The translations under genes and the position numbers were made by a program. A DNA stretch of 64,000 bases. Source: Daphnia pulex. Lineage: Eukaryota > Arthropoda > Branchiopoda > Diplostraca > Daphniidae. The DNA lies in the NCBI RefSeq assembly GCF_021134715.1, contig NC_060019.1:9114001-9178000 (forward strand). The letters are read 5' to 3'. Every line of letters begins with the position of its first letter. Within the stretch, counting starts at the first letter, position 1. The notes under the pieces were generated by a model. The model ran no database searches. It saw only the letters and a list, made by a program, of their open reading frames with translations, and was not told the origin of the DNA. Shown piece after piece: positions 26,981 to 40,383 of the stretch.

Positions 26981-27734
26981 CTTCGTCGTCTCCGTCTTGA
27001 TGCCGCTCGTCTCGACTTGAAGGATTTCAAATGTTTTTCCTTCCCGGGGGGTTCACACCAGCAAATCAGTCAAACTGTTGGGAGAAAAGACACGTTGATT
27101 GGGCTCGTGCGGTTTCAATCACATTGATGGGGCAGTAGCACCAAACAAAAAATGTGGCCAACTCAAACAAAAAAAGACCAAAGAAAAGATTCAATGGCGA
27201 CCCGTTCACTTTGCCGCTGCCACTGGTTCTGTGCCGCGGACGGCAAGCAAATCAATACTAGCTGGCCAAGACTAGCCCAGTCACACTGTATTCCTCCTCC
27301 CTCCTTCTCAACTGTGCGTGCGTGAATGCGTGCGCCCCGGGATCTGCGCGCGGGACTGCCACGGTTCTCTATGTATTATTTGTTCATACACATGAGGCGT
27401 CGTCGTCGTTCCCCCCCTTTTTCTTCCCTTCTTGATTTCGGGATACCCAGCAACGACGAAGAAATTTCCAGATTGATTTTTCGTTTTCGCCTACACATTT
27501 CTTCTCCCGTTCTTCCTTCAGGGCTGTCCCGTCCGCCATTCTGTCCAAACGAGAACCTCACGCTAATCGATCGGGATCACGTACAGAGAGAGATACACAC
27601 TCTGTGTGTGTGTGTGGGTATATGTACATAAATGGCGGACGACAGCGAAAATATTCCACGATTCTTGATCCAATTTTGTGAACGAGAAGGTTACGTGTTT
27701 TACAATTGAAAATTGACAAAATAATTCAACTTAC

Positions 27735-27785
27735 CCCCGAAAACATGAACGACGCTTTCTGCAGGTCGTCCCGATATTCCTCCGG
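27735..27785 (-). other. Candidate exon, 51 nt
   Basis: On the minus strand an acceptor (CAATTTGCAG) and a strong donor (GGGG|GTAAGT) bound 51 nt. It is open in the frame PEEYRDDLQKASFMFSG. It lies 755 bp ahead of the synaptotagmin start codon. No acceptor upstream of that start joins it in frame, so it is more likely a 5' UTR exon than coding sequence. Confidence 0.3.
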
Positions 27786-29578
27786 CTGCAAATTGAGAAA
27801 AAAGATCTGTTGGCATCCAACGGCGTGCAGCCCGTATGAAATCAACCCGCTTCGTTCCAATGGCCCACTTTGCACTCTGTAATTATAACGCCGATTGGTC
27901 CTTCGTGTACCAATTTGTTTTCTCTCACCCCCCACTCGACACACACACACACACACAGACACCGCGTCGTCGTCTACCCTCACGTTCGTGAAATGAAGAG
28001 ATTATCAGCCGAATGTGGGACTCACTCTCTTGACGAGTTGGACGATCCGGTCAAGGCTATACCCACGGTAATTCTAAATGACTAAATCAAATGACGCCGG
28101 GAGCCAGACGACGACAACGACGCTCAAAGGTTCGATAATCAGATTTGGGGGAATGAAATATGTTATGACGCTGCGTTTCAAAGATGGCGGCCGTGAGAAA
28201 GTGGGCAAAGATAATAGAAGACTTAGGAAAGCAGACTGCGCAAGAGTCACGGCCAAAAGGACGGCAAACTTTGCAGAGAGAGAGAGAAAGTTCTCTTTAT
28301 TGATCGACGCCTACTTGGTGTGCCGGGATGCGCGGTCCCGCAACGAAACGAAAGCCGTGGGGAGGGACCCTTTTGTGTTTGCCGGGTTGCAGAGGATGAG
28401 AGAGAGATGTTTGTCTATTGGATCGATGCGTGCAAACGTCCAGCTCCAGTTCCGCGCTTCCATTCAAGTTTTTCTTTTACCCCTTTCTCTCTCTCTCTCC
28501 GCATCCGGAACCACTCATTATGCCATCCCTTTCTTTTCGCGTTGTTGTCGTGATTTCTCTTTTGGGTGCACATTTCCATTTCCTTCATCTTCTTTTCTTG
28601 CTGATTTTCAAATGGCGATCAAACGATTCCACCCCAGAAATTTCACGAAAGGTTTCTATCTCCAACTGCCAAAAATGAAAAAAAATGAGAAATGAATGAG
28701 CTGCTTTATGTGCAAATAAATATCCATCACTATTGATTGGCTGCTGCGGGGAAAATCCGGGCCGTCAATATCCCCCTAAGCTGGAAAGAAGCACGCCAAG
28801 GTTGCAAAGGGATGGAAGAAAAAAAAAGTTGCCATTTTCTGTTTTATAAAAATAAAGATTCCCCTAACGGGAATCCCTCGAGGTATGCCACCGTCCATAA
28901 CGTAAAAGACCTTTGATCCTAAATTTTTACCTCAGCTCGGTTTCATGGGGAAATGAATTGAGAGGGGGGAAATTTGGAGTGGTGTGAAGCCGGACATGTT
29001 CGAATCGCATTCCAGTGTACATCAGATCACTCAGCCGACACATACACCCACTTTAGACGATTCGGCTCGCACGTCATCTACAATCCGATAAAAAGAAAAA
29101 AAAAGGAAATAAAATAAAAAAATAAGAAGGAAACCAAGAATTGATGAGTCTCGCTCTGTTGTGAGTGCTGTTAGCAACGTGCATTAGCCCCGGCACGTCC
29201 TTGTGATCGATTCTTTTTTCCCATCCGATGAGTTCGCCTGGCTGCTTCTTTGTCTGTTTGTGACCGATGCGCCGATGTCGTCGTCGTCGCTCGGTTACTT
29301 TTTCTTTAGATTTATTCTTCCTTTTGATTCGACACTAAGCCAACAACATCTACATCAGAAAGTCAAGGAATAATAAATATTAAGCCGATATGACTGACGT
29401 CAAGTATACGAGCAAAGGGACAAGGAAATCCTTTCATCTTCCGTCCCCATAGACACAAAATTGGAAAAAAAAAATCCTCACGTTATTAAAGAATTATAAC
29501 CGTACTTGAAAAATGATGATTGGTGCGGGCGGCCAAAAGAGGAGAGGACACAACGAAAAGGACAAGGTCAGAACCAAC

Positions 29579-29645
29579 CTGAAACATGAAATCAAGTTGC
29601 CGGTTTCGCTGGTCTCGTTTAGCTCATAAATGATGAAGGTCGATG
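29579..29645 (-). other. Candidate exon, 67 nt
   Basis: A T-rich acceptor (TTTATTTTCAG) and a donor (TTTCAG|GTTGGT) bound 67 nt on the minus strand, open in the frame STFIIYELNETSETGNLISC. A second donor at 29,505 would extend it to 140 nt. It may be a first or second exon of synaptotagmin 1 or of an unrecognised gene. Confidence 0.25.
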
Positions 29646-30277
29646 CTGAAAATAAAATGAAAAAAAAGGGAGAAATTATAACTGTAAAATCTTTTAAAAA
29701 TTTCGCCTTTCCTGTTTGACATGTCTGCAGTATATTGAATGTTACAAATACACACACAACAAACCGGCACGCAGGGGAAGAGAAGGACTGTGAAAGTGTA
29801 ATAAATTGGGGCTTTTTTTTTTCTTTTTCAAAAGTGTGCTTGGTGTTGCTAATGCAAATCTGACAGTGGCAAGGAATAAATACACCTGAGGGCCACAATA
29901 AAGACGAGTTAGCAAAAAGGTTTAAGAAGAGAATTTTACAATGAACGACACCTGGATTATTTCTGAAAGAAAAATATCAATTCAATTGAAAAAAAAAAAA
30001 AAATGGGGAAAGAGGAAAAACCTTCTGGAAATATCCGACTGAATAGAGGCGTTAATCTATTCCACCGATGGCCATCACGAGCAAATGCGCGATATTTAAG
30101 AAACAAAAAACGAATATTTTTAGGCAGATACGTGTGAAAGTGTATGTGTGTGTTTTGGTGGACGTCACAGACTACCGTAGCGTATCCATGGAGGAGGCCT
30201 ATAAAAGCAAGAGCGAGCTTAATTGAAAAGGAGCTTTTGCTGCTTCAAAATTGGCGATAAAGCTGTTCCGTCTCTTT

Positions 30278-32257
<1,980 letters not shown>

Positions 32258-32290
32258 CAATCCAATGTCAGACTCGTATGACCGACGTAA

Positions 32291-33356
32291 CTAAAAAAAA
32301 TTTCTAAGAATCTCCAACAATGTGTTCCGTCTTTTGTTTCGCTTTGTTCCGTCCGGCCAGCTGCTACAGGTGTAAACTGCACAAATAATGGGGGCCGACC
32401 AGCACTTATTGTTGAGCTTCTGCAGTTTACCTGTATACCAGATGAACTTTAAAATATCATCCCAATCAAACAATAAAAACAACGAATGTTTTCACAATTT
32501 TGAAAATATCATTTCTCATCTGCTTCACCGAATATAATTCACTGCCTCACACGGCTCGAGTCTCGGCTGTTCTGAATCACGAACCGATCTAGTGTCAACT
32601 CACAAGGTGATTGTTGGGTTCACTACAGATGTAAAAGCAGTAGTCATGTCCTTCGTCTTTATTCTTCCGTATTATTAACACAAAAAACGTGCGAATTCTA
32701 GTTTCTACTTTCTAAAGCCTTAAAATCTTGTCTATTAATATTTCAATTCCCAGTAAATTTACTATGTGACTGATTTCGTCAACAACACGCGCTATCACCC
32801 TTGGCATTCCAGTAATATTTGCTCATCACGTCTGATTTTTCGGGGAAGGCGGAACTAGTCGGCAGTTTTCTTTCACATGCAAACAAACTAGACAGATGAC
32901 TCACAATGAATTTATGCCCATAAAGAGCGCTCAGTTTCGCAAAGAGCCTTTCTCTTTTCTCATAAACGCTATAATATTCTGAGTCACATAATGTTTTTTT
33001 TCCAGGGTGAGGTAAAATAAAATATTGGCCCAGATCCGCTTCTTTAATTAAAAGTTACTCAACCTTATTAAAAACATTGGTTAATGACCGTGTGACGAAA
33101 AGCTCGTAGCATTAAATAGTAGTGGTAAATGCCGATCCCTTGCTTCGCGCGCGAGTTTCCCGATAGGGTTTTTTTTTGCGGAGTTTGTGTCTTTTTAGCT
33201 TTGGGTTCGATGTTTTTGTTCGATTAATCGTTTTGTAGGGATAAAAAAAAGCCTCATAACAATAGGAACGGGAAAAAAAATTGCTAACCGAAATGAATCC
33301 GCCCAAAAAATTAAAAACCTACGCGCGAGTTTGACTCGAAAGTATGGGGTGTGACA
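32291..33356. other. BTBD10 upstream region, no gene seen
   Basis: AT-rich DNA upstream of BTBD10, which should include its promoter and any non-coding first exon. Nothing else is supported. Confidence 0.4.
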
Positions 33357-33452
33357 ACTTTCTTTATTGACACGACAGCAATGTTGGGTCTTGTATGTTG
33401 ACATATTGGTATAGCTGATGTGATATTTCCACCAATCAACAAATTCTCATGA
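33357..33452 (+). repeat. Inverted repeat copy 1, next to pseudogene cluster
   Basis: About 95 bp here match, in reverse orientation, 35,618-35,712 with only a few differences; both read ACACGACAGCAA, then GTATGTTGACATATTG, then TAGCTGATGTGATATTTCC. The copies face opposite ways around the fossil gene fragments and suggest a duplication plus inversion. Confidence 0.75.
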
Positions 33453-33574
33453 AACATTTTAATGGCATTAAAATAGATTCTTGAATGTGGAGGGAACTCT
33501 TATGATGCAGTGTCATTGGCTGAGAAATCGGCTCTTTTTTTGCAACACAAATTCCATCTATTAAAATAGCAACC

Positions 33575-33900
33575 ATGGACGGATATCAACCTGATGTGGA
33601 GCTCTCAGATGATCTTTATGATACCAAGAGACTAAACACAGAGAACATTCCTTGTGTACTGACTTTGATGAAGGTTTTGTAGGTTAAAACTTTAAATTTG
33701 AAATAAATAGTCTAATACTAAGTTTTCACTTTCAGATTGGAAACCATTTCCTAGTAGTTCCAACACCAAAATGAAAATGCTGCAGCTTTTCTGGTATTAA
33801 AATGATTACTGCTGTTAGGAAAATTGACAGTTGTAAGACATCAGCTATGATATTCTTAAAGATGGAACTTTTAGAGAAATAACATTTAAGCGATTATATA
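33575..33900 (+). pseudogene. EXOSC7: EXOSC7 (RRP42) fragment, plus strand
   Basis: Two short pieces separated by an intron-like gap (about 33,682-33,735) read DVELSDDLYDTKRLNTENIP, then CVLTLMKIGNHFLVV. They match the C-terminal half of the exosome ring subunit RRP42/EXOSC7, where human has IELSDDPYDCIRLSVENVP and TLCKIG. The frame is then lost: a stop follows PTPK, while ENAAAFLVL continues the similarity in another frame. Only about a quarter of the protein is present, so this is a dead fragment. It keeps an intron, so it came from genomic DNA rather than from a reverse-transcribed mRNA. The N-terminal part lies 2.2 kb away on the other strand. Confidence 0.75.
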
Positions 33901-34345
33901 AATCTTCCAAGAGTTCACCTTTACTTATCTCTTCGTAACCTAGGTTGACTATATAATTTCTTTACCATCGCCCCTTGTCTGAATTAAAGTGCTTTTGGTA
34001 TAAAAAGAAACGGCAAATAAAGCGGCAATTCAAGCATTTCTTGTAAATAGGACAGGAGATTTTGCTTTTATAATTGTGGGCTATATAAGTTCATGAATAG
34101 GTCAAAGCCGATACTTACTGATTCGGGTGGTTATACTCGACGTATGACGTCATGACGTAACATCGAAATTACGTAAAATTACAGAAGTCTTGTTGCTTTT
34201 TTCAGTTAATTTCGAACCATTATTTATAGTATTTAAATTTATATAAATAACATATAAGGTTAATAACCACCCTAAACAAGATAAGATTTTTGATAGATTA
34301 ATTGAACGTTTATAGGATGAAATTACGGCTCTATTTCTCTTATCT

Positions 34346-34593
34346 ATGAAGGGAATTTTGACTAAAATTTTCGACCGCACACTTGGAGAAACTTCTGATG
34401 TAGTGACTAAAGAAATATCTAGTTTTCTTGTTAAGAGTGGTAATCATATATCACTGAGACCCGAATTTACACAGGCTCAACAAGTAAGTGGTATAGGACT
34501 AGAAAAAGCTAGGCATTTTGCTTTACTAAAGGCAAAACTTATTATAAATGGTTTAGAAGGCAAAGAAATAGTAGAAAAAGGACAACTTCCAGG
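34346..34593 (+). CDS. Unrecognised AT-rich open frame
   Basis: An ATG-started frame of about 83 codons runs to a donor-like site (CTTCCAG|GTAAGT near 34,593). It reads [18 protein letters not shown] at its start and [20 protein letters not shown] in the middle, with a Lys/Ile-rich composition unlike the Daphnia-style genes nearby. I do not recognise the family. It sits between the two pseudogene fragments and may be the remnant of an inserted or transferred sequence. Functional status is unclear. Confidence 0.3.
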
Positions 34594-35640
34594 TAAGTCG
34601 TTGACGATGAGACGGATTGCTTTGGGCATAGCCATCGTAAGGTGCCATTGCCGAAGTGGCCATTCTTATACACTCCTTCAACTAGTCATCTTTGACCTAG
34701 AGGTAAAATATCAGCTTACAAAATTGGAATCAACAAACAAGCACAACCACTAAATACCTGAACAAGTCGCTGAAGTTCTAGTAAAACGTCTCTGATAATA
34801 ACCTCGATGGCCGGCTGGTGACACTTCATTTCGACAAACAGTAGGACGAAAGCCAAAAGAGATGAGGGAAAGGCAGCATTATTTTGCGTCACAGCAAATG
34901 GTCTCCTGCTTGCATGAAAGAATAAGAAGGTCTTGCTGAAGAGCGGCAGGTAAAGTCGTCGAGAGAAGTGAGTGATACAGGTTGAGGAATGTTAAGGTCG
35001 TGACCGGTTCTTCTTGGGGTAGACAAGCTAACTTGGCTTCGACAATTTTTTCCATCCGGTTGATGTCTCCGGCGGTACATTTACATTAAGATATCGTTAC
35101 CAGATATTAAGGTTCAGGAACAATCTATTAATTAAAATTTATTAGACAACCTGAATACTAGCCAATTAAAACTGTCAACATACCTACAATGGACTCTGAA
35201 TGGAAGATACCTCAATGTTGTTCTGTTTAATCGTCTCCATCCATTGGCAAGCTGCTAGATGGAAGGAGCTGATTGCTATGCATGAGAGGTGTTTAGGAGT
35301 GCTTTCATGCGGCTCATGAACCAGTCCATCATGTTGAGAGCATCCAGAAGAACTGCATAAGGAAGATCATACCAGACTTTCATGCAGCGAAGAACATGAG
35401 CAGCTCCATCCCTCATTGCACACATAATTTCACCGCTTTCCTAAAACACAAACAACAAATTACAAATTAGTTTGTATTCTCAATAGAAGAAGCATTACAG
35501 AATACTTACTCCTGTATTGCTGGCTGTTGAGTGTTGACAGAAGTTGAAGCTTTGGTTGGAATTTAGCTTCAAGGGCCATGGCTTGTCGTAGACTCTGCAC
35601 CAGTGTTGATACATCAGGACTGGTGGAAATATCACATCAG
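34590..35640 (-). pseudogene. CycG: Cyclin G fragment, intron-bearing and broken
   Basis: Minus-strand pieces in order: SPDVSTLVQSLRQAMALEAK with FQPKLQLLSTLNSQQY (about 35,515-35,622); ESGEIMCAMRDGAAHVL, then RCMKVWYDLPYAVL and MKALL (about 35,290-35,441); FHLAACQWMETIKQ (about 35,200-35,265); and CTAGDINRMEKIVEAKLACL with PVTTLTFLNLYHSLLS (about 34,900-35,075). These match the cyclin box of cyclin G (QPK, LKVWYDLP, FHLA, KCTAGDL.RME, LTFL.LYHS). Stops follow NTSHA and CCDAK, so the frame is broken. Introns remain, so it is a decayed genomic duplicate. The acceptor of the first piece overlaps inverted repeat copy 2. Confidence 0.75.
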
Positions 35641-35712
35641 CTATAGCAATATGTCAACATACATGACCCAATGTTGCTGTCGTGTCAATAAAGAAAGTTG
35701 AGATAAATCAAT
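35618..35712 (-). repeat. Inverted repeat copy 2
   Basis: This is the reverse-complement partner of 33,357-33,452. Here it ends at the acceptor (TTTCCACCAG) of the first cyclin G piece, so the repeat unit appears to be intron or upstream sequence of the old gene. Confidence 0.75.
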
Positions 35713-35749
35713 TGTATCACCTGAAGCATAGGATCTTCGTAGGAATTTG

Positions 35750-36000
35750 CAAATTTCATTTTCCAGATGTTGATGAGTTTGCAAGTCTCAGCCTTGCCGA
35801 TTCACTGGCATTGGAAACTAATGTAGTTTCAAGAATTATAGGGTGATAATCCAGCAATGTTCTACCATCACATCGTAAATCATCCTTTGATATATCCAAA
35901 GTTGAATTTCGTTAAGTAAGGACAATTTTATTTCAATAAGAGACCAACATAATTTAATTATACCTGGACTCCATGATGAATGAATGCTTTTCGGTATATA
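35750..36000 (-). pseudogene. EXOSC7: EXOSC7 (RRP42) N-terminal fragment, minus strand
   Basis: The first piece reads KAFIHHGVQ up to a donor (CCAG|GTATAA at about 35,965). After a short intron the second reads DDLRCDGRTLLDYHPIILET, then TLVSNASESARLRLANS. This matches the start of RRP42/EXOSC7 (EKAF..HGIQDDLRVDGR..DYR.IE.ETDVVSNTSGSARV). A stop lies soon after LANSSTSGK, and the RNase PH core is missing. The correct splice sites show descent from a genomic copy. Together with the plus-strand piece it shows that the ancestral copy was cut and inverted. Confidence 0.78.
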
Positions 36001-36998
36001 AAAAACCGTACGGCTATTGTACCAGCTTAACGTAGTAGGGAAAATAATTTACAATCAAAGGATTATACACTACATTCTTTAAAATTTGCCTACATTTTTC
36101 TTTAACCTTGCCCTGATTGATTAGCAGCCAGCCTTGTTTTGTGTTTTTGAATTCCAATCCAAGGTTAGCTGGTATTGTTATGATTCACCTATAGTTTAAT
36201 TCATGGCCGCGTTGGAGTTCGTCGGCCTTGAATTATGGATTGGCGTCAGAACCACCTGACGGAAGAAAAAATAACTTAAAAAAAGTCATTCTTTCATCGA
36301 TTTATCTCACGCCGACCCCTATCCTTTTATCCAAGCGGGACCACGACGGCTCCTTGTAATAACATCTCCTCTACAAGACGGTCGCGATTTGCATACCGTC
36401 ACGAAAACCCCCGCAAATCGTATAAAACATTAATGGAACCCCCCAGACGAAAATCGTTTCCCTATCTCTCCGAGAGGAACAGCGCCACCTCCCAGAGAGA
36501 AATCGAGTAAAAAACTCCGAAAACAGCTATCGAGCCGTAGAAGAAAGAGACGTCGTCGCACAGTCGGAGTAGGAGGTGGGTAGAGTGGGGTCGGGTGGGG
36601 TGGGGTGGGGGGTGGGAGGACAGGGTCGTTTGCCGATAAATCCCTATCGGGAAATTGCTTTCCTATTTTGATCACCGTGACTGTTTATTATGTCGTCTTT
36701 CCATGACAAATATTATTAATTATTTTTATAGAACGGTTAAAAAATCTAGAAGAAAGTGCAAAAAATCAGCTTTCTCTGTTTGATTTTACTTTTCAGATTC
36801 AAAAGTTCTTGCTTCTTGGTAAATTAAATTTTTGCTTGCTTTAGTTAGGCATGATGATTTAGAAATCAACTAAGATAGACAATAAGTAGATAGTAAACCA
36901 GTAATAAAATCGCTGAGAAACGGGAAAAACTGAAAGAAAGGAGAAATAATATTTTCGCGTTTTGAATCATACGACGCATGGCAATTCTGTACCAACTC
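36001..36998. other. Intergenic, no gene seen
   Basis: Left flank of the DNA transposon. A G/T-rich run (GGGGTGGGGT type) lies at about 36,585-36,620. I see no coding exon. Confidence 0.4.
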
Positions 36999-37004
36999 TA
37001 GCAG
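36999..37004. repeat. Target site duplication, left copy (TAGCAG)
   Basis: TAGCAG lies directly outside the left end of the transposon and recurs directly outside its right end at 43,689-43,694. A 6-bp duplication is known for IS3EU and Polinton-type integrases. Confidence 0.85.
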
Positions 37005-38305
37005 TATGGAACGCCAAAGTGACGCAAAATTAACTGCTTGAAATTTACTGCAATTCACCACCGCCGTCTAGCGGGCGGACCGAAAATCGTCGTTTCTCTG
37101 CCTCTTTTGGGGAGGGGTTCTAAGCTATCGATTGCAATGCAATAGTTAGCTTAACAATTGATTTGCAATCGTCTCAGACGAATGTTATTGTTTACAATCG
37201 CAAGGTAAAAACAAAAAAATCAAAGTGGTTCTTTTTTGCTCTAGCAAATTTTCATTAGAAGGACATATCTAATAAGTGAAGCCGTGATGAACCCTTAAAA
37301 CTCATAAGGTAAGTCTTCTTTACACTATTTCGGTTCAAAAAGAATGCGAATGTGAATTTAATTGATACTCTGCTGTTACAGGAGAAGTGTTGATGATAGT
37401 CAAGGACTGTCGAATAGGCCATTTGCAAACGTACTTGCCCAATCACCGACATAACTCGAATTTGATTGATTGATGGAAATCTCTCAGTTCCGGACATGCA
37501 GGAAATACTGCATGCATTAAAAGGTACTCCATAACTTATTTCCGTAAATAATTTTCTAACTTTGATTTCATACATTTAGAAAGCAAGGTTAAAGAGAAAG
37601 CAGTGACAGTGAGATACCTAATACAAAGAGGCAGATTGCAATCACATACTTCAACTCAATAGTCCATGATGTAAACTTGGCAGGTGAGTTGTTGTCGAAA
37701 TTTTTTAAATCTTACAAAGGCTTGTTATTGTCTTTTCGTCAATTCTAATAAGTCCCAACACATTTATTTAAGCTCAATTGTTAATGGAATTTATTGACAG
37801 GTGAATGTGAGCAGTATCATACTGGGTTTGCCAAGAACACCGAACACCCCAATACCAATTTGTTGCACTGGCCATGTCCACAGCGGACTTAATATCTTGA
37901 ATAACTGCCAGAAGAATGGATTATTGGACCTGCAAAAAACTGAGTCTGTAACTGGGAATTAATTAATTGAAAACGAGCGTTGTTACATGTTTGGTTGTAA
38001 TGACTAGACAAGTTGTGGAATTCCGGAATAATTAAATTTTTTTTTCCAAATTAGTTCTACCCGGGAAGGTACTCTACAACACAGCTGTGACGGTCAGGAT
38101 CAAGTGCGACAACCGCACTTGCTTTACGACAGCGAGGACGAGTCAGACGAGCGGGACTGCCATTCGGCTAGCCCGTGCACCGATATAATAAATATTCTTT
38201 AACAAAATAATAGAATGATTTCTGTCAATCAACATTGTCATCATAAGTCAAATGTGATTCCCCCCAATCGTCTACTGCTCAAATTTTTTCAAGAAATAAA
38301 CGAGA
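37005..38305 (+). repeat. Left terminal inverted repeat, about 1,301 bp
   Basis: Matches the reverse complement of 42,389-43,688. The differences I see are G versus A in the CGATTGCAATGC / CGATTACAATGC stretch and ten versus nine bases in a T run near 38,040. Similarity ends at the shared CGAGA. A 106-codon frame in this repeat (37,255-37,575, minus) recurs in the other simply because the repeats match. Confidence 0.9.
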
Positions 38306-38835
38306 CGAAACGAGAGCTCTTACTTCTCTTTGTGATTTTATTAATTCTATTGAAAAGGAGTCATCTGTGTGAAAACAGTGTAGCGGAAATGAAAGGAATC
38401 CTAATGCAATCATCATAGAAAGAGAGAAAAACGACTTAATTACTTAATCTCGATCCTTCCATACGAATAAAAGGCAACATCTTGATTTAAAAAACCAAAA
38501 AATCTGTGTGATTAAAAAAGGAGGGTATTTTGAAATGAATTGCGGGATGACACTATCATCAATTTAAACCCCGAATCCTTCACAAAAAAGCAAAAAGGAA
38601 TAACAAAAAAAAATGTAAAAAAAAAGTAAACCAAACACATGGAACTTTCCATCATCAGTGAACATCTGATTATTGAGCATGATTGGATTGTATCCAGAAT
38701 GGTCCAAAAAAGAAACAGGATTCAGTAAGTTCGTCTCTTCAATGATGATACCCGAGTGTTATCATTCGAACTACAATAAATATAGAAATAACATTTTGAT
38801 TCGATTTTAATTGATTACCATATTATTTGATAAAA

Positions 38836-40383
38836 TTACCAATTTTCCATGTGCTGTATGTAGCGCCGGACAGAAACTCGTTGATTGCAGCTTTTGCAGA
38901 GAATTGTTTCCTCCTGCTCTGGCGGCTGCTGTTCGCATGAAATATTTTCCCCAATTGGGACCAGAGCAATTAGTTTGCCTGACATTCGCTGCGTTTAAAC
39001 ATTTAAAGTTTTGAAAAAGTATTAAAATGAAAAAAGCGGAATATGTATAAACTAAATCCAAATTACCCTTATCTCTTGGCCACAGGGAACTGAGTAGTTT
39101 TTGATGGTGAGACGACTTGAATTTCCCGGTCCTTTAGCACAGACATAAAAGGCAGGTGCCTCGCTGAGTCGAGGGAACTCCCGCTTAAAGATCTTTCGTA
39201 CATCTGCACTGGAAGCGTTGTGTGGGAAGCGGACGTCAAATCTATACCCTAGACCACATTCCTTCAACCAATTGTGCTCTGTGGAATTAGGCATCTCCAA
39301 TTCGTCTTTCTTTGAACAAAGAAATAGGTCCTTGACGGATACATCTTGGCTTTCTGAAAGGGAATTACAACGTTAACATTAAATGTTTTTAAAATTAATG
39401 ACGATACTGTACCTTTGTTAGGCTGTTTTTTGGCAAAGCCAAACTTGAACGCCAATTCTTCCTTGACTGAAGATGAGTGTGGGCCGCGTCTTTCAGGATT
39501 TCTTTTTTTTTTTTTTGAACTTGAAAAAATGCTCTTATCACTGTCTGTAGAACAGTTCTTTTTCGACCTTTTTTTCTTGTTTTTCTTTTTTTTCTTTCGC
39601 TCAAAATCCGTGTCGGAAGAAGACTCTGACGATTCAGACGATGTCGATCGATAGCCTAATGAAATACATTTCACTTAACTGTGATTTATTATCATTACTT
39701 TTCTGTAGGTACTTACGTTTTTTTAGTTCTTTTCCTTTCGAAATTTTACCGCTACCTCGGCTGGTGGAAGGCTGGTCGTAGTCATCAATCCTTGAAGTTG
39801 AACCCGCTTGCCTTGAAGTCGAATGCGTAAATTTACCGCTACCTCGGCTGGTGGAAGGTTGGTTGTAGTCATCAATCCTTGAAGTCGAACCCGCTTGCCT
39901 TGAAGTCGAATACGATGGCCTTTCTCCAGGATCGTCGAAGTTAAAGGAAGCCTCAGCTCTTGAATTCTCCATAAATGGAGGGAAACCATGTGTTTCCAGG
40001 CAGAGCGTAGCACTTCGCTGTAAATCAGCCACTTGTAACTTCAGATGAATAATTTCAACTTCTTGCTGAGCGTTGTTTTCCACTAAAGCCTTTCTCTCCG
40101 CCAAAAGACGAACAAATTCCACATCGGAAGTGAGACTGCTTATTTCTTCGATCTCGGTATCACGGCGGCATAATGGACAAGTTATCGAGGTCAGGACTGG
40201 ATCATACATTCGCTACAAACATAATAAATCTTACGATACTTAAAAAAAAATAAAAAAAAATATTAGTACCGTAGCGCATGTGAGACACAAGCGGTGCCCG
40301 CAATGTAGAAATTTCGGTATGAGTTCCGCCTGGAATGGATCTAAACAAACCGGGCAAAATACATTAACTTCGACGCCCGACAT
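38836..40383 (-). CDS. Transposon-borne RING-finger protein
   Basis: Five exons (40270-40383, 39717-40212, 39413-39655, 39067-39353, 38836-38988) join to 430 codons plus stop. A RING-type finger opens the protein: CPVCLDPF, then HCGHRLCLTC, then, after the first intron, TCPLCRRD. A coiled-coil-like stretch follows (about residues 50-90). Next comes a Ser/Thr-rich stretch with a 28-residue tandem duplication (STSRQAGSTSRIDDY, then QPSTSRGSGK), then a Lys-rich segment with an acidic Ser run. The end carries a possible zinc finger, ILCKSCNQRVSVRRYIQHME. RING fingers usually recruit E2 ubiquitin enzymes. A role in transposition, or in protecting the integrase from the host, is only a guess. It faces away from the integrase gene across a 466-bp shared promoter. 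Confidence 0.82.
39745..39915 (-). repeat. Tandem coding duplication in the RING gene
   Basis: Two adjacent copies of roughly 84 bp encode nearly the same 28 residues (the second has DDYD where the first has DDYN). The copies are almost identical at base level, so the duplication is young. Confidence 0.8.

Larger units (their letters stand above)
26981..30277. other. Upstream region of synaptotagmin 1, mostly non-coding
   Basis: No complete gene is visible. GA, CA and poly-A runs are frequent. Two short minus-strand stretches have good splice signals at both ends and are listed separately; they may be 5' exons of synaptotagmin 1. A plus-strand frame of 205 codons at 28,078-28,695 has no domain and biased Ser/Leu content typical of chance reading through CT-rich DNA. 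Confidence 0.45.

Noticed and set aside
28078-28695. 205-codon plus-strand frame
   Set aside because: Composition follows CT/GA-rich DNA, no domain or splice logic is visible, and it lies in the synaptotagmin upstream region.
37255-37575. Identical 106-codon frames at 37,255-37,575 (minus) and 43,119-43,439 (plus)
   Set aside because: They match only because both sit in the transposon's terminal inverted repeats; no domain is seen and the frame crosses splice-like signals. It is not evidence of a duplicated host gene.
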